Part shown: positions 1 through 7,648 of the stretch, in pieces
Layout: each line of letters begins with the position of its first letter
Numbering within the stretch: the first letter of the stretch is position 1
From: Armatimonadota bacterium
GTDB lineage: Bacteria; Armatimonadota; HRBIN16
Direction of reading: 5' to 3'
DNA length: 10,276 nt
Assembly (NCBI GenBank): GCA_028275265.1
Contig: JAPWUZ010000070.1
Coordinates: forward strand, 1-10,276
Notes under the pieces: model-generated
Told to the model about the DNA's origin: nothing
The model's input: only the letters and a program-made list of their open reading frames with translations
Databases searched by the model: none
Position numbers and translations under genes: made by a program

Positions 1-551
1 GTGGGTGGACGGATAAGGTCGAGAACCGAGCGGATTTTGCCCAGACCCCGGTCCTTATACACGCTGACCGAGGCTGGGGCGATACCGATGCGCTCGGCAA
101 TCTGGCGGTCGGTCAGCTGTTCCCAGAAGTAGAGGCACAGCACCTCCCGTTCGCGTGCGCTGAGGCGACGCATCGCCCGCTGCAAAGCGTCCGAACGGCA
201 GATGTCTTCCACGAACCGCTCCGCCTCGGGGTCAGGCTCTTGCTCCAACAGGTTGTGTTCGCAGTCCCCCTCGTTTTCAGGGGCAACAACAAGTAGACTG
301 CATCGCTGGGCGAAGCGCCACTCTCTGCGGTAGTATGTGAGCAGGGCAGACAGCGTGCGGCTCAGGACAAACTGCTCTTCAGCCACGCCCCGGGCAGGGT
401 CGTAGTCCCGTTGCGCCTCCAGCGCGGCGAGGTATGCCACGCTCTGCAGCTCTTCTTTCCATTGCCCGGCATCCCAGTTGCACGGCGGCGTCCATCGGCA
501 AGCCCGGTGCACCGCCTCCAGCACAACGCGATGTAATACTTGCACATCCAC
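1..551 (-). CDS. Sigma-70 family RNA polymerase sigma factor-like protein (3' end off the window)
   Basis: Probably a promoter-specificity subunit of RNA polymerase. 183 codons are visible and the C-terminus lies beyond the left edge. Residues about 34-80 resemble sigma region 2, with a helical stretch containing YDPARG at 50-55, a hallmark of that region. Residues about 129-178 resemble region 4, with LSAREREVL at 130-138 followed by a helix-turn-helix (LTDRQIAERIGI, then ASVSVYKDRGLGKIRS). The linker between them (about 85-115) is acidic. I chose the GTG at 551-549 because AAAGGAG lies at 566-560 with an 8-base spacer; an in-frame ATG at 569-567 has no such site. The gene follows the prepilin-like gene on the same strand after 108 bases and has a GC hairpin in its leader. 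The promoters it serves cannot be told. A non-sigma helix-turn-helix regulator is the main alternative. Confidence 0.75.
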   Translation of the reverse strand, partial: MDVQVLHRVVLEAVHRACRWTPPCNWDAGQWKEELQSVAYLAALEAQRDYDPARGVAEEQFVLSRTLSALLTYYRREWRFAQRCSLLVVAPENEGDCEHNLLEQEPDPEAERFVEDICRSDALQRAMRRLSAREREVLCLYFWEQLTDRQIAERIGIAPASVSVYKDRGLGKIRSVLDLIRPP

Positions 552-576
552 CGATTCCGCTCCTTTCATTACGGCA

Positions 577-600
577 GGCGGGCGGCGTCGGCCGCCCGCC
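577..600 (-). other. Perfect 10-bp GC stem-loop in the sigma gene leader
   Basis: Bases 577-586 pair perfectly with 591-600 around the 4-base loop GTCG, and every pair is G-C. On the minus strand the hairpin ends 10 bases before the AAAGGAG ribosome site (566-560) of the sigma-like gene. No T-run follows it, so it is not a standard intrinsic terminator. It could stabilise the 3' end of the upstream prepilin message, pause RNA polymerase, or influence sigma gene translation. Confidence 0.6.
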
Positions 601-659
601 CGGATTCCGCGACCTCACGGACACGCGACGTCATTGTATCCCTTCTCTATCCCACCTCC

Positions 660-1244
660 CTATGGACACGCGGCTTCCCGCAAGCTTACATAGCGGTTGT
701 ATTCTTCCGACATAATCACTTTCACATGACCGTCGGCAAAGGCAGTAACATGAGGACGAGGCACCACGCATTCCGCGTGCCAGAAGCAGTTGAACCACAT
801 GCGTTCGCTCTCAGGCTGCGGAGACCATCTTCCGTGACACTGCAGCCATTCGCCCAAGTAATCGAGCTGGTAGGAGCTGACAATGTTCGTCTCTTCCTTC
901 GGCTTCAAGTTCGGGCACCACTTGTACATCGTGCCTCCGTAGGGGTCTGCCGGACACAGTAGCAGTTTCGCTACGCCCGGGTGCACCCTCTCCCACATCT
1001 GCACCAGTTGCTGACCGGTCACCGGAACCCGATAGTTGGCGTGCATCGGGGGCACCTCGTAGCTGTCGTAATACATTTTCACCGCGGCTACCAGCTGACG
1101 CAGGTTGCTCATGCAGGTAGCGCGGTAGGAGTATGTGCGTGCCAGCTGGATCACCCCCAGCACCAGCGCCACCAGCACGGCGATAATCGCCAGCACCACC
1201 AGCATCTCCACCAGCGTAAACGCCCTCTCTCGTCGCGAACGCAT
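660..1244 (-). CDS. Type IV prepilin-like protein with N-terminal methylation motif and DG-type C-terminus
   Basis: A 194-residue pseudopilin-like protein, expected to be cleaved by prepilin peptidase and anchored in the inner membrane or a pilus or secretion filament. The N-terminus is a short basic leader (MRSRRERA) followed by FTLVEMLVVLAIIAVLVALVL, a class III signal with Glu at mature position 5. Residue -1 is Ala rather than the usual Gly. The C-terminal part carries LLLCPADP and, near the end, HVTAFADGHVKVI, which matches the (N/T)xxFADGHVK pattern of the DUF1559/H-X9-DG prepilin-like proteins abundant in Planctomycetes and Armatimonadota. I chose the ATG at 1244 because GGAGGT lies at 1257-1252 with a 7-base spacer; an upstream in-frame ATG at 1286 has no visible site. 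The redoxin fragment ends 1 base before this start, so translation is probably coupled. The ligand or cargo is unknown. Confidence 0.85.
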   Translation of the reverse strand: MRSRRERAFTLVEMLVVLAIIAVLVALVLGVIQLARTYSYRATCMSNLRQLVAAVKMYYDSYEVPPMHANYRVPVTGQQLVQMWERVHPGVAKLLLCPADPYGGTMYKWCPNLKPKEETNIVSSYQLDYLGEWLQCHGRWSPQPESERMWFNCFWHAECVVPRPHVTAFADGHVKVIMSEEYNRYVSLREAACP

Positions 1245-1245
1245 C

Positions 1246-1575
1246 TCATCCACCTCCGCATCCTCCGCACCCCTCGGTGCATCCACCGGTGGGACGCCTC
1301 ACGGCTTTCAGACGCCACTTCGCGTCTACCTCATACACACGGGGCAGTATCACCGCGTTCCACTCTTTGTGCAGGCGACCGTCGGCATCCCACACGACCT
1401 GAAACCTGCCCTTCGCGGCTTGCTGGATACTCAGCAGGTCTTCTTTCTTACCAATGCCAACTACCGCCCATTTCGCGCCCGTATCGGATGTTTCCTTCTC
1501 CAACCAGCGTAGCAGTCGGAAGGCGCTTACATAAAGCCCCTCTTTTCTGATACAATAACAGCGAGACGAACGCAT
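1246..1575 (-). CDS. C-terminal part of a redoxin/thioredoxin-fold protein, apparently lacking its N-terminus
   Basis: A frame of about 109 residues. Residues about 17-95 read like the second half of an AhpC/TSA or TlpA-type redoxin: an amphipathic helix (FRLLRWLEKE), a beta strand (WAVVGIGKKED), another helix, VVWDADG, and a cis-proline-like ILPRVYEVD. The first strand of the fold and a clear CxxC site are missing; CYC at residues 6-8 might be what is left. The ATG at 1575-1573 overlaps the sequence just upstream of the divergent gatB gene and has no purine-rich ribosome site, so the true start is unsure. The tail is Cys/Gly-rich (TGGCTEGCGGCGGG), and its last codons form the ribosome site of the prepilin gene. 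Its own stop is 1 base before the next ATG. It may be a decayed gene left beside gatB by a rearrangement, or a short gene I do not recognise. Confidence 0.5.
   Translation of the reverse strand: MRSSRCYCIRKEGLYVSAFRLLRWLEKETSDTGAKWAVVGIGKKEDLLSIQQAAKGRFQVVWDADGRLHKEWNAVILPRVYEVDAKWRLKAVRRPTGGCTEGCGGCGGG
1526..1556 (+). promoter_or_regulatory. Putative sigma-70-type promoter for gatB
   Basis: A TACAAT hexamer at 1551-1556 matches the -10 consensus at 5 of 6 bases. CTTACA at 1526-1531 matches TTGACA at 4 of 6, with a long 19-base spacer. Transcription would start near 1563, about 29 bases before the gatB ATG. The promoter lies inside the divergent redoxin-like frame. The -10 element is the stronger half. 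Confidence 0.4.
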
Positions 1576-1591
1576 GGTGGAGGTTGTGTTG

Positions 1592-3046
1592 ATGGCGGAG
1601 TGGGAAGCCTGCATCGGCATGGAGGTGCACGCCGAACTGTTGACCGAGAGCAAGATGTTCTGTTCCTGTGCTAACGCTTTTGGGGGCGAGCCGAACACCC
1701 GGTGCTGTCCGGTCTGCACGGGCATGCCCGGTTCCCTGCCGGTGATGAATAAAAAGGCGGTGGAGATGGTATTGCGCACCGCGCTGGCGTTGAACTGCGA
1801 AATCTCGATGACCTCTGTCTTCCACCGCAAGAACTACTTCTATCCCGACCTGCCCAAGAACTACCAGATTTCGCAATATGGCGACACGCCCATTGGCAAG
1901 CGGGGATGGCTGGATGTGCCGGTGGGCGGGCGCATCGTGCGGGTGCATATCCGGCGCGTGCATCTGGAGGAGGACACGGGCAAACTGTTCCACCTGCCCA
2001 CCGGCGAGAGCGCGGTGGACTACAACCGCAGCGGGGTGCCGCTGATGGAGATTGTGACCGAGTTCCCTCCCGATATGCACAGCGCGGAAGAGGCGCGTGC
2101 CTACCTGCAGACGTTGCGCAGTGTGCTGTTGTATCTGGGCGTGTGCGACGGGCGGATGGAGCAGGGTAGCCTGCGCTGCGAACCCAACCTGTCGGTGCGC
2201 CCCAAGGGCAGCGACACCTTTGGCGTCAAGACCGAGTTAAAGAACCTGAACTCCTTCCGCGCGGTGCAGCGGGGCATCGAATACGAGATTCAGCGACATA
2301 TCCGCGTGCTGGAGTCGGGGGGCAAAGTGGTGCAGGAGACGCGCGGCTGGAACGACGAGCGCGGCGAGAGCTTCCCCATGCGCAGTAAAGAGTACGAGCA
2401 GGATTACCGCTACTTCCCCGAACCCGACCTCGTGCCGGTGCAGTTCAGCGAGGAGTGGATCGAGCAGGTGCGTGCCTCCCTGCCCGAGCTGCCGCTGGCG
2501 AAGCGACAGCGTTTCATGGAGCAGTACGCCCTGCCGGAGTACGACGCCGCCCTGCTGGCAGAAGACCGCGCCACGGCGGACTACTTCGAGGAGGTGGTGC
2601 AGCTGGGCGCGGAGCCGAAAGCGGTGGCGAACTGGATGAACGGCGACCTCGCCCGCCTGATGAACGCCTCGGGCATCGAAAACATCCGCGACTGCAGGGT
2701 GCAGCCCAAACACCTGCGCGACCTCATCGGGCTGGTGCAGAAGGGAACCATCACGGGCAGCGTCGCCAAGCAGGTGCTGGAGGAGGTATTTCATACAGGG
2801 ACGGAGCCGTCGCAAGTGGTGCAGGCGAAGGGGTTGACGCAGGTCAGCGACACCGAGCAGCTCGCCGCGTGGGTACAGCAAGCCATCGACGAGAACCCCG
2901 ACGCCGCCGAGAAGGTGCGCAACGGCAAACTGCAGACGCTGCAGTTCCTCGTGGGTCAGGTGATGAAGCTGAGTCGTGGGCGCGCCAACCCGAACGAGGT
3001 GCGCCGCCTCATCGCCGACGCGCTGGGCGTGAAGATCGATGAATAG
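1592..3046 (+). CDS. gatB: Aspartyl/glutamyl-tRNA(Asn/Gln) amidotransferase subunit B
   Basis: Subunit B of the cytoplasmic GatCAB complex. It binds misacylated Glu-tRNA(Gln) or Asp-tRNA(Asn) and phosphorylates the carboxyl group with ATP, using ammonia from GatA, to make Gln- or Asn-tRNA. The 484 residues match the family's usual length. Visible signatures are WEACIGMEVHAEL at the start, a zinc-type Cys set (C24, C26, C39, C42), PGSLPVMN, HRKNYFYPDLPKNYQISQY, HLEEDTGK, DYNRSGVPLMEIV, ELKNLNSFRAV, MRSKEYEQDYRYFPEPDL, and a C-terminal GatB/YqeY tail with VGQVMKLSRGRANP. I chose the ATG at 1592 because GGAGG lies at 1579-1583 with an 8-base spacer; the upstream in-frame ATG at 1574 overlaps that site. 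gatA and gatC are not in the window. The nucleotidyltransferase gene follows after 14 bases. Confidence 0.97.
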   Translation: MAEWEACIGMEVHAELLTESKMFCSCANAFGGEPNTRCCPVCTGMPGSLPVMNKKAVEMVLRTALALNCEISMTSVFHRKNYFYPDLPKNYQISQYGDTPIGKRGWLDVPVGGRIVRVHIRRVHLEEDTGKLFHLPTGESAVDYNRSGVPLMEIVTEFPPDMHSAEEARAYLQTLRSVLLYLGVCDGRMEQGSLRCEPNLSVRPKGSDTFGVKTELKNLNSFRAVQRGIEYEIQRHIRVLESGGKVVQETRGWNDERGESFPMRSKEYEQDYRYFPEPDLVPVQFSEEWIEQVRASLPELPLAKRQRFMEQYALPEYDAALLAEDRATADYFEEVVQLGAEPKAVANWMNGDLARLMNASGIENIRDCRVQPKHLRDLIGLVQKGTITGSVAKQVLEEVFHTGTEPSQVVQAKGLTQVSDTEQLAAWVQQAIDENPDAAEKVRNGKLQTLQFLVGQVMKLSRGRANPNEVRRLIADALGVKIDE

Positions 3047-3060
3047 GGAGAGAGCCCCGG

Positions 3061-3801
3061 ATGATTGCCGACCGCGCGCACTGGCGCCGCTGGGAAGCGG
3101 AGTATATCCGCCAAGAGTCGGTAGATGTCGACCGAAACCTGCGCCTCTATGAGGCACTGTACGTGCAGGCGAGACAGATGGGGGTGTTTTCCGCAGCCGA
3201 CCTGCTGGAAGGCGTCCCGCGTAAAACCCGACTGGCGAGGTGTTTCATGTTTCGCGACCTGCTGGAGAAGATGGCGAAGGCGTTCGAAGCCCGCTCGATC
3301 GCCTACATGGTGATTGGCGGACAGGCGGCGTTGCTGTATGGAGAGCCGCGCCTGACCGCTGATGTCGATGTCACTGTTGGGATCGCCCCAGAGGGTCTGC
3401 CAGTGGTGCTGGAAGCGGTGCGCGCACTGGGCTGGCAGGTGCTGGTGGAGGATGCTGAAGCCTTTGTGAGGCGCACGATGGTTTTGCCCTGCCGCGAGGA
3501 AGCCAGCGGAATACGTATCGACATTGTCTTTTCGCAATCCGCTTATGAGCAGGAGGCGTTGCGGCGCGTGCGTCGCGTGCCGTTTGGCGCGACGGAGGTC
3601 TGCTTCGCCTCGCCCGAGTACGTGATTATCCACGAGGTCATCGCCGGTCGTCCGCGCGACATCGAGGATTGCCGACGTATCTGGCTGAAGAACCCCCATC
3701 TGGACGAGGGCTACATCCGCCATTGGCTGCAGCAGTTCGAAGACGCGCTGGGCGAGCCGTTCCTGTCCCGCCTCGAGCAGGTAAGGCAGACCGAACGATG
3801 A
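3061..3801 (+). CDS. Nucleotidyltransferase-fold protein with an extra N-terminal helical module
   Basis: 246 residues. Residues about 76-205 look like a minimal or AbiEii-type nucleotidyltransferase: MVIGGQAALLYGEPRLTADVDV, with GG at 86-87, the Asp pair D101 and D103, and a likely third carboxylate D154 in RIDIVF. The RPRDIEDCRRI stretch (197-207) resembles the KxxDxxD-type segment that follows in this fold. Residues 1-62 (WEAEYIRQESVDVDRNLRLYEALY through PRKTRLAR) form a separate helical module. From memory it resembles a short stand-alone protein often encoded just before such enzymes, which would make this a fusion. GGGAG at 3046-3050 precedes the ATG by 10 bases, and the gene is probably co-transcribed with gatB. 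The substrate is unknown. An antitoxin/toxin or nucleotide-transfer role is only a family inference, and no separate toxin partner is adjacent. Confidence 0.75.
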   Translation: MIADRAHWRRWEAEYIRQESVDVDRNLRLYEALYVQARQMGVFSAADLLEGVPRKTRLARCFMFRDLLEKMAKAFEARSIAYMVIGGQAALLYGEPRLTADVDVTVGIAPEGLPVVLEAVRALGWQVLVEDAEAFVRRTMVLPCREEASGIRIDIVFSQSAYEQEALRRVRRVPFGATEVCFASPEYVIIHEVIAGRPRDIEDCRRIWLKNPHLDEGYIRHWLQQFEDALGEPFLSRLEQVRQTER

Positions 3802-3831
3802 AACCACCGGCTGGGGCGCATTGTCCTCTCC

Positions 3832-6800
3832 TCACTCGTAAATGACGATGCGCGGGGGCGTCAGCAGCCCGTAAGGCACGAACCGGTACTCGTCCGTCCA
3901 CTGCTCGCCCGCGGTGAAGCTCTCCGGTCCCACGCCGTACAGCTCGCCCTGCCGGTGGTGCAGCGGACCCAGCAAGTTGCGCGGACTGGTGAACACCTCT
4001 ACCGTGATTGCGTTTTCACCCTCATGCACCAGGTCGGTGATGTCCACCTCGTACGGATGCCACGCCAGCAACCCCGCGTACTGCCCGTTCACGTGCACGC
4101 TGCAAACGGGGGCGTGCGGCTTCTGGCACTCCAGCACGATACGCTGTGACTCGCCGGGCAAATGTATCCGCCACGTGAAGCGCATGGAACCGCAGTAGAA
4201 CGGATACCCCTGCGGGCACCAGTCTTCTAGCCCGATCGACGGCGGCTCCTCATCCAACACGAACTGCCTGTTGTCCTTCGTCGGGAATACCCCGAAGTCC
4301 CCCAGTATCATGATGGGTTCCAACGTCAGTCCCTCCACGAAATGGAGATGCTGCTCGATGACGTTCACACCCGCGCGAATGGTACCGGAGATGTCCAGCT
4401 TTCGGAAGCCGATGTCCAGCCACCAGCCCCTGTCCGTGTTGTCTATCTTCACGCCGTTGACCACGAAGCGGCTGTACTCCGGCTTTTCTACCACCAGCGT
4501 GACCGGCGTCTTCGGCTGGATGTGGCTCTCGAAGGTGTAGGTCAGCACCACATCGCAGGTTTTGGGGGGCGACTGGCGTTCCCGCTCGCGCTTCCATAGG
4601 GAAACCCCGCTGTTGTGCAGGTCGGGGTCGATGCCCAGATGCTCCGCGAGGCGCAGGTGCAGTTTCCACATGGGCAACCGTTCGGTTGGCGGCTGCCCGG
4701 GCAGGGCAAGCGTTGCGTAGTCCAGCAGCAGGGCGTTCGGCTCGGTGCGTTCCACACGGTAGTTGCCGTCGAGGTCTATTTGCATGGCGGGATGCTTTCT
4801 TCGTTCGTAGGTGGAGCCTGCCTGTCCATCCAGCATCAGCAGGTACGACTGTGCCGCGCCAAACGGCAGACTGCCCCGTTTCATCCCTTCGGGGGTTTTA
4901 TCCGTCGGCAGGGTGAGGATTTCCCCCGTTTCCGCCTTCCACTGGCTCAGGTGTCCATCGCCGTTCACCTGCACGACAAGCTCGCCCTGATCGTCGTTCA
5001 GCGCACGGTTCACCAGGAACACCACCAACGCGCCGTCATCGCCGCGCACCAGGCGTGCGTACACCGAACGGCAGATGTTGCCGTTGGGGTAGGTGACGCG
5101 CACCGTTGGGGGGAGAAGGGCATCCACCGTCTCCTGTAGCGCGGCGAAGTCTTCGGGAAGACGCACTACGTTCGGGTGCTTCCACAGCGCGGCGAGCTGC
5201 TCGTCGGCGGGAACGCCCTCTATCTGCGAAGCCACTTCACCCACCGTGACGACCCGCCCGCCCGCATCCAGCCACTCGCGCAACAGTTGCACGGTAGAAT
5301 GCGCCAGAGTCAGCGCAGGCGGTATCACTATCAGGCGATAGCGTACCTGCCCAATGCGCAGGTACTCGCCCTCCACGCGAGCGTGCTTCTGCATGATGAT
5401 CTCGTCGCCGAAGTCGTGGTCATCCTGCATCTCGTTGAGCCAGGTGCTCACGCGCATGCACGCCTCGCCGTAGCGGGCGCACTGTTGCTGGTCGTCCGGG
5501 CGGAAGGTTGCCCATCCCGAGCCGATGGTATGCAGTACCAGCAGTTCGCTGCACGGCGTGCCCGATTGCAGCATCAGCGTCACCCGCGCCATGTAGTCGG
5601 AGAGGTAGCGGTAGTGTTTCCACCAGGGTTGCTGGTAGAAGATAGAAGGCGGGAAATCACGCTTGCGTCCGCCCCACATCGAGTAGAGTGCAAGGTGCTG
5701 GTTCATATAGGTGACACCCTGCACGAACAGGTTATCGGCAATCCATTTCTGCTCGGCAAAGGAGATATTCCAGCCCGAACAGCCGTAGGTTTCACACAGC
5801 ACGCGCCGCCTGCCCATCTGCCGCGCCACGCTGGAAACCTGCCTTGCCAGCAGCGCGTCCGGCAGCCGCCTGCCCAGATGGTCGATACCCGGAGACTGCA
5901 TGTACTCGTAGAGGGGCATGGCTGCGCCGATGGCGGAAATCTGTTCCTGAAACGTGTCTTCCAGCAGGTAATGCCCCGTGAGGTGGATGCCGTGCGCCTC
6001 GCACCAGTCGTACAGCTGCTTGCCAAAGCTCTGCACGAACATCTGCGTCACAAGGCGATAGAAACGGTAGCGATGTGCAGTGGCGTCGGGAGTGTCAAAG
6101 AACAGTGCGGGCAGAGCTTCGGCAAGGGGATAGCCGTACGCCGCTTCAAATGCCTCCGGCAGTCGTTCGGTGTAGGGAAGCTTGTCAGGCTGGAAGAACT
6201 TGCCGAAGTGCGGCTCGTCTGTGAAGATTCCGGGCACCGCTTTGCCGAACTCCTCGCCCACCTCGCGGGCGTAAGCATCGTAGGTGTGTTTCAAAAAAGC
6301 CGCCACCGCCTCGGGATTGAGGGTGTCCAGATAGGTGCCGCCGTTGTACCAGGGGCTGGGTGGGTCATACCGCCACACGAAGCGCACAACCTCTCGTCCG
6401 GGTGGCACCCTTTCCCCTGTGCGAAGGGGCTGGAAGTCGCGCAGGTGCCCGTCCTGAGATACACAGGAATAGACTGCCAGCGTGTTTGCCTGTTCGGAAC
6501 GCGCACCCTCGCCCTGCAACCAGGTGATATGCTTGGCGCGAAAGGAAGGGTGCATGGCGGGCACGTCGCCCCCCGCAAAGCCGGAGGGCCAGCGGTCCTC
6601 GTCGTACAGCCACGCCAGCATTCCCCGCTCTTTGGCGGCGTTGACGCAGGTGCGGATGTGTGCCATCCACTCTTTCGACATGTATTCGGTCAGCAGTCCG
6701 GTGCGGGAGTGCATGAAAAAGCCTCCCATCCCCGCCTGCATCATGCTGTCAATCTGGCGCAGCAGCTCGGCGTCTTCCAGCCGGTCGTTCCACGACCAGA

Positions 6801-6855
6801 ACGGCGCGCCACGGTATTCCATGCCCGGATTGCGGAACGATTTTCTCAAGCCCAT
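3832..6855 (-). CDS. GH106-like glycoside hydrolase (probable alpha-L-rhamnosidase)
   Basis: 1007 residues, probably releasing terminal L-rhamnose from pectic oligosaccharides. The N-terminus (FRNPGMEYRGAPFWSWND, then MMQAGMGGFFMHSRTGL and WLYDEDRWPSGFAGG at about 82-96) matches the start of the GH106 barrel. Candidate catalytic or substrate-binding acidic residues are E214 in FTDEPHFGKF and E355 in VLCETYGCSGWN; GHYLLED at 294-300 is another typical block. Residues about 435-545 resemble a GATase-like beta-galactosidase domain. The C-terminal 250 or so residues form beta-sandwich, galactose-binding-like domains (FTWRIHLPG, VHVNGQYAG, YEVDITDLV). There is no signal peptide, so it probably acts in the cytoplasm on imported oligosaccharides. 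GAGGT lies 9 bases before the ATG. It is last in the cluster, 29 bases after the ThuA gene. A related large rhamnosidase-like family cannot be excluded. Confidence 0.82.
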   Translation of the reverse strand: MGLRKSFRNPGMEYRGAPFWSWNDRLEDAELLRQIDSMMQAGMGGFFMHSRTGLLTEYMSKEWMAHIRTCVNAAKERGMLAWLYDEDRWPSGFAGGDVPAMHPSFRAKHITWLQGEGARSEQANTLAVYSCVSQDGHLRDFQPLRTGERVPPGREVVRFVWRYDPPSPWYNGGTYLDTLNPEAVAAFLKHTYDAYAREVGEEFGKAVPGIFTDEPHFGKFFQPDKLPYTERLPEAFEAAYGYPLAEALPALFFDTPDATAHRYRFYRLVTQMFVQSFGKQLYDWCEAHGIHLTGHYLLEDTFQEQISAIGAAMPLYEYMQSPGIDHLGRRLPDALLARQVSSVARQMGRRRVLCETYGCSGWNISFAEQKWIADNLFVQGVTYMNQHLALYSMWGGRKRDFPPSIFYQQPWWKHYRYLSDYMARVTLMLQSGTPCSELLVLHTIGSGWATFRPDDQQQCARYGEACMRVSTWLNEMQDDHDFGDEIIMQKHARVEGEYLRIGQVRYRLIVIPPALTLAHSTVQLLREWLDAGGRVVTVGEVASQIEGVPADEQLAALWKHPNVVRLPEDFAALQETVDALLPPTVRVTYPNGNICRSVYARLVRGDDGALVVFLVNRALNDDQGELVVQVNGDGHLSQWKAETGEILTLPTDKTPEGMKRGSLPFGAAQSYLLMLDGQAGSTYERRKHPAMQIDLDGNYRVERTEPNALLLDYATLALPGQPPTERLPMWKLHLRLAEHLGIDPDLHNSGVSLWKRERERQSPPKTCDVVLTYTFESHIQPKTPVTLVVEKPEYSRFVVNGVKIDNTDRGWWLDIGFRKLDISGTIRAGVNVIEQHLHFVEGLTLEPIMILGDFGVFPTKDNRQFVLDEEPPSIGLEDWCPQGYPFYCGSMRFTWRIHLPGESQRIVLECQKPHAPVCSVHVNGQYAGLLAWHPYEVDITDLVHEGENAITVEVFTSPRNLLGPLHHRQGELYGVGPESFTAGEQWTDEYRFVPYGLLTPPRIVIYE

Positions 6856-6884
6856 CGGCCCGTTACCTCACCCAAACGTTGCTG

Positions 6885-7625
6885 TTATCTGCCTGCCACC
6901 CAGCGGATAGCCTGCCAGACCAGCCGGCGATAGCTGGGGTTCTCGTAAGCGTAATGGTCATGCCCCAGCTGGATATAGACCACACGCGACCTGCCGTACG
7001 CATGCGCCCATGCAATGACCCGATTGCTGGTTGGTTCGTCGGTGGTGAGCAGCGGTCTGACCTTCGGCAGCACTTCGAAGTTGCCGTAGGTTTCGTCGCG
7101 GATGTCGAAATCGGCTATCCCTCTGGTCACAGGGTGTTTACTGTCGACCACATGCACCTTAAATTGTACATCATGTTGAAAGGTGGATGGCGGTCGCTCG
7201 GTGCCGTTTTGCTTCCATTTTTCCATGTGCCACTTCCCGCCGATGATGTGGCGGTACTCATCCCATGTCTGGTAACTGGCGAGGCTGTGGTGCAGCGCGA
7301 CCAGTCCCTTGCCCGCCTTCAGTAGCTGCACGAACGCCTCTTTGCTCTCCTCGCTGATGGGTTGCCACATGTCGTAAAGCACAATAACGTCGTACTGCTT
7401 ACCGGCTTCTGGCGTCAGCCTCGCATGCGCCTGGGGATGCTGTACCTCTTCGTATGTTATCCCCTCGAAGCTCCGGAACATCTCGAAGAAAGGTTCGCGT
7501 TCGAAATCGTGTCCACCGGTGACGATAAGCACGCGGATCGGCTTCGTTCGCATTGTTTGCGCTCCTCCCTCGTTGCTGATGAAAAGGCAAAGCAGTAGCC
7601 ACGCGCTTAGCAAAGTCCTGCTCAT
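6885..7625 (-). CDS. Exported ThuA-domain protein
   Basis: 246 residues of the ThuA family, a class I glutamine-amidotransferase-like fold first named from trehalose utilisation and often found with sugar-degradation genes. The biochemical activity is not established. An N-terminal signal peptide is visible (MSRTLLSAWLLLCLFISNEGGA, likely cut before QT), so it should be periplasmic or secreted. The domain then runs from RVLIVTGGHDFE (31-42) through YDVIVLYDMW (78-87), GKGLVALHHSLASY (106-119) with the typical HH pair, HPVTRGI (164-170), and VVYIQLGHD (215-223) near the end. I chose the ATG at 7625 because AGGAGGT sits 8 bases before it, near-ideal spacing; an upstream in-frame ATG would bury the signal peptide. 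It starts 23 bases after the propeller gene and ends 29 bases before the GH106-like gene. Confidence 0.88.
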   Translation of the reverse strand: MSRTLLSAWLLLCLFISNEGGAQTMRTKPIRVLIVTGGHDFEREPFFEMFRSFEGITYEEVQHPQAHARLTPEAGKQYDVIVLYDMWQPISEESKEAFVQLLKAGKGLVALHHSLASYQTWDEYRHIIGGKWHMEKWKQNGTERPPSTFQHDVQFKVHVVDSKHPVTRGIADFDIRDETYGNFEVLPKVRPLLTTDEPTSNRVIAWAHAYGRSRVVYIQLGHDHYAYENPSYRRLVWQAIRWVAGR

Positions 7626-7648
7626 GGTAAGCCACCTCCTTGCGCCTG

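Noticed and set aside
1526..1534. Minus-strand AGAGGGG followed by ATG-TAA, a possible start-stop mini-frame
   Set aside because: It lies inside the redoxin-like frame in another phase, and such a short pattern is easily met by chance.
981..1550. Plus-strand open frame opposite the prepilin and redoxin-like genes
   Set aside because: His/Gln-rich shadow of the prepilin gene, no ribosome site or motif.
2237..3157. Minus-strand open frame (306 codons) opposite gatB
   Set aside because: gatB is unmistakable on the plus strand; this frame is Leu/His-rich with no family signature.
2956..3807. Minus-strand open frame (283 codons) opposite the nucleotidyltransferase gene
   Set aside because: The plus-strand protein has clear nucleotidyltransferase motifs; this frame has none and overlaps it entirely.
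3802..3831. Shared terminator between the convergent nucleotidyltransferase and GH106-like genes
   Set aside because: The 30-base gap shows no stem-loop with a T-run on either strand.
5176..6933. Long plus-strand open frame (585 codons) opposite the GH106-like and ThuA genes
   Set aside because: It is antisense to two well-recognised proteins, has no recognisable motifs and a His/Val/Gln-rich composition typical of reverse-frame reading in GC-rich DNA.
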